Shown in pieces: positions 4,875 through 5,651 of a DNA stretch of 5,651 nt (position 1 is its first letter; each line of letters begins with the position of its first letter). The DNA comes from an uncultured Verrucomicrobiota bacterium (lineage in GTDB: Bacteria; Verrucomicrobiota; Kiritimatiellia; RFP12; UBA3636): assembly GCA_946534745.1 (NCBI GenBank), contig CAMNDA010000429.1, positions 1 through 5,651 on the forward strand, written 5' to 3'. The position numbers were made by a program, and so were the translations under genes. Under the pieces are notes generated by a model. It was not told the DNA's origin, did not search any database, and worked only from the letters and a program-made list of their open reading frames with translations.

Positions 4875-5651
4875 TACGGCGCGTTTGTTCCTTCCGGCGC
4901 GGCCGGCGGCAGACGGATGGTGAAGGTGCCGGTGGGGTCGGAGATGCCGTCGTCCTCGATCTTGACGGGCCGCGGTCCGGGCAGCGTCGCCGTCGCGCCC
5001 TCGCCGGGCGGAACGAGCCCCGGGAGGCTGCGGACGAGCTCGCCCGCCTTCTCCGCGCCCTCCTGCAGGATGTCCTCCGGCGCGCCGAGGCGAAGCGCGC
5101 CGAGGATCGCGGCGATCGCCAGCGCCGCGCCGACGACGGCGGCGAGCAGCCGCGCCGCTCGGAAGCGCGGGCGCGCCGCGAGGCCGTCGTTCCAGCGGTA
5201 GCCCTCGCCGCGGACCGTCTCGATCCCCGCGCCGAGCGGGCCCAGCCCGCGCCGCAGCTTCACGACGAGCGCGTCGAGCGCGCGCGAGCCCTCGCGGGAG
5301 GTCTCTCCGTAGAGCTCGCGGTGGAGGAAGTCGCGGCGGCAGACCAGCCCCGCGTTGCGCAGCAGCACGCCGAGCAGGCGCCGCTCCGTCTTCGTGAGCG
5401 AGGCCACGAGCGGCGCGAAGGTTCCGCCCGTGGAGGCGTCGGCGCGCCCGCGCAGCCGCGCGAGCTTCGCGGCGAGCAGCGGCGCGAGCGCCTCCGGCGG
5501 GAGGCGCATCACGCAGTCGCTCGCGCCCGCCGCGAGCGCGGCGTCGACGTTCTCCTCGGTGAACGTCCGCGCGTCGAGCTGCACGATCGTCGGGACGGCG
5601 GCCGCCAGGTCGCGGCAGAGCGCGAGCGCGTCCGCGCCGAAGGAGCCGAAG
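4874..5651 (-). CDS. OmpR-type winged-helix regulator with degenerate receiver and C-terminal membrane anchor (partial, 5' end missing)
   Basis: The last 258 residues are visible; the N-terminus lies beyond the right edge. Residues 1-65 match the end of a response-regulator receiver: GADALALCRDL, PTIVQLDAR (normally PxIxLTAR) and GASDCVMRLPPEALAPLLAAKLARLR (normally GADDYxxKPF). The conserved Thr is Asp26 and the conserved Lys is Arg49, so it looks like a pseudo-receiver; the phosphoacceptor Asp is outside the window. A winged-helix DNA-binding domain follows (about 83-154) with LTKTERRLLGVLLRNAG, the recognition region EGSRALDALVVKLRRGLG and the wing GIETVRGEGYRW. Then come a basic stretch (RPRFRAAR), a transmembrane segment (about 166-187) and a short Pro/Gly-rich tail of about 70 residues predicted outside the cytoplasm. 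GTG at 5584 is internal to the receiver and not the start. It may control the operon downstream; that is inference from position. Confidence 0.8.
   Translation of the reverse strand, partial: FGSFGADALALCRDLAAAVPTIVQLDARTFTEENVDAALAAGASDCVMRLPPEALAPLLAAKLARLRGRADASTGGTFAPLVASLTKTERRLLGVLLRNAGLVCRRDFLHRELYGETSREGSRALDALVVKLRRGLGPLGAGIETVRGEGYRWNDGLAARPRFRAARLLAAVVGAALAIAAILGALRLGAPEDILQEGAEKAGELVRSLPGLVPPGEGATATLPGPRPVKIEDDGISDPTGTFTIRLPPAAPEGTNAP

Noticed and set aside
5582..5584. GTG as the start of the winged-helix regulator
   Set aside because: The same frame continues to the window edge with receiver-domain sequence (GADALALCRDL before PTIVQL), so this GTG is an internal valine codon.

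Overview
This is a GC-rich (roughly 70%) bacterial chromosomal window with dense genes and strong GC at third codon positions. It holds seven protein-coding genes, two of them cut by the window edges. I see no rRNA, tRNA, CRISPR array or transposase. The SlyB-type lipoprotein implies a Gram-negative envelope. The glutamine synthetase and TrpB2 proteins look like the versions I recall from Bacteroides-type gut bacteria, but the base composition is far too GC-rich for that genus. A Verrucomicrobiota/Kiritimatiellota-like organism (PVC group) is my best guess; it is an inference and not proven by the sequence.

Layout, left to right. On the minus strand, 1-389 is the start of a TrpB2-type tryptophan synthase beta chain. 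It has a clear promoter (TTGACT-17-TATCAT) and a leader of about 73 nt with a 14-nt tandem repeat and a small hairpin. Also on the minus strand, 584-1051 is a SlyB/Pcp-like glycine-zipper lipoprotein with its own promoter (TTGCAA-17-TAGAAT). The 573-bp divergent region 1052-1624 has no convincing gene. It contains a 16-bp direct repeat, several hairpins, an AT-richer element with perfect 22-bp inverted arms that looks like a small palindromic mobile repeat, and the promoter of the next gene. On the plus strand, 1625-3139 is a 504-residue glutamine synthetase.

The right half is all minus strand and reads from right to left. A partial OmpR-family regulator (4874-5651) has a degenerate receiver end, a winged helix, a transmembrane segment and a short extracytoplasmic tail. 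After a gap with a possible promoter comes a tight three-gene operon: a soluble YbjQ/UPF0145 protein (4463-4786), a membrane-anchored YbjQ paralogue (3948-4460) and a PrsW-like intramembrane protease (3148-3951). The last two genes overlap by 4 bp. The operon converges on the glutamine synthetase gene with only 8 bp between stop codons, and a short hairpin spans both stops.

The left half is amino-acid/nitrogen metabolism plus envelope maintenance. The right half looks like a small membrane-associated module of unknown function (membrane-tethered regulator, two YbjQ proteins and a membrane protease). It is the best candidate here for an undescribed system.
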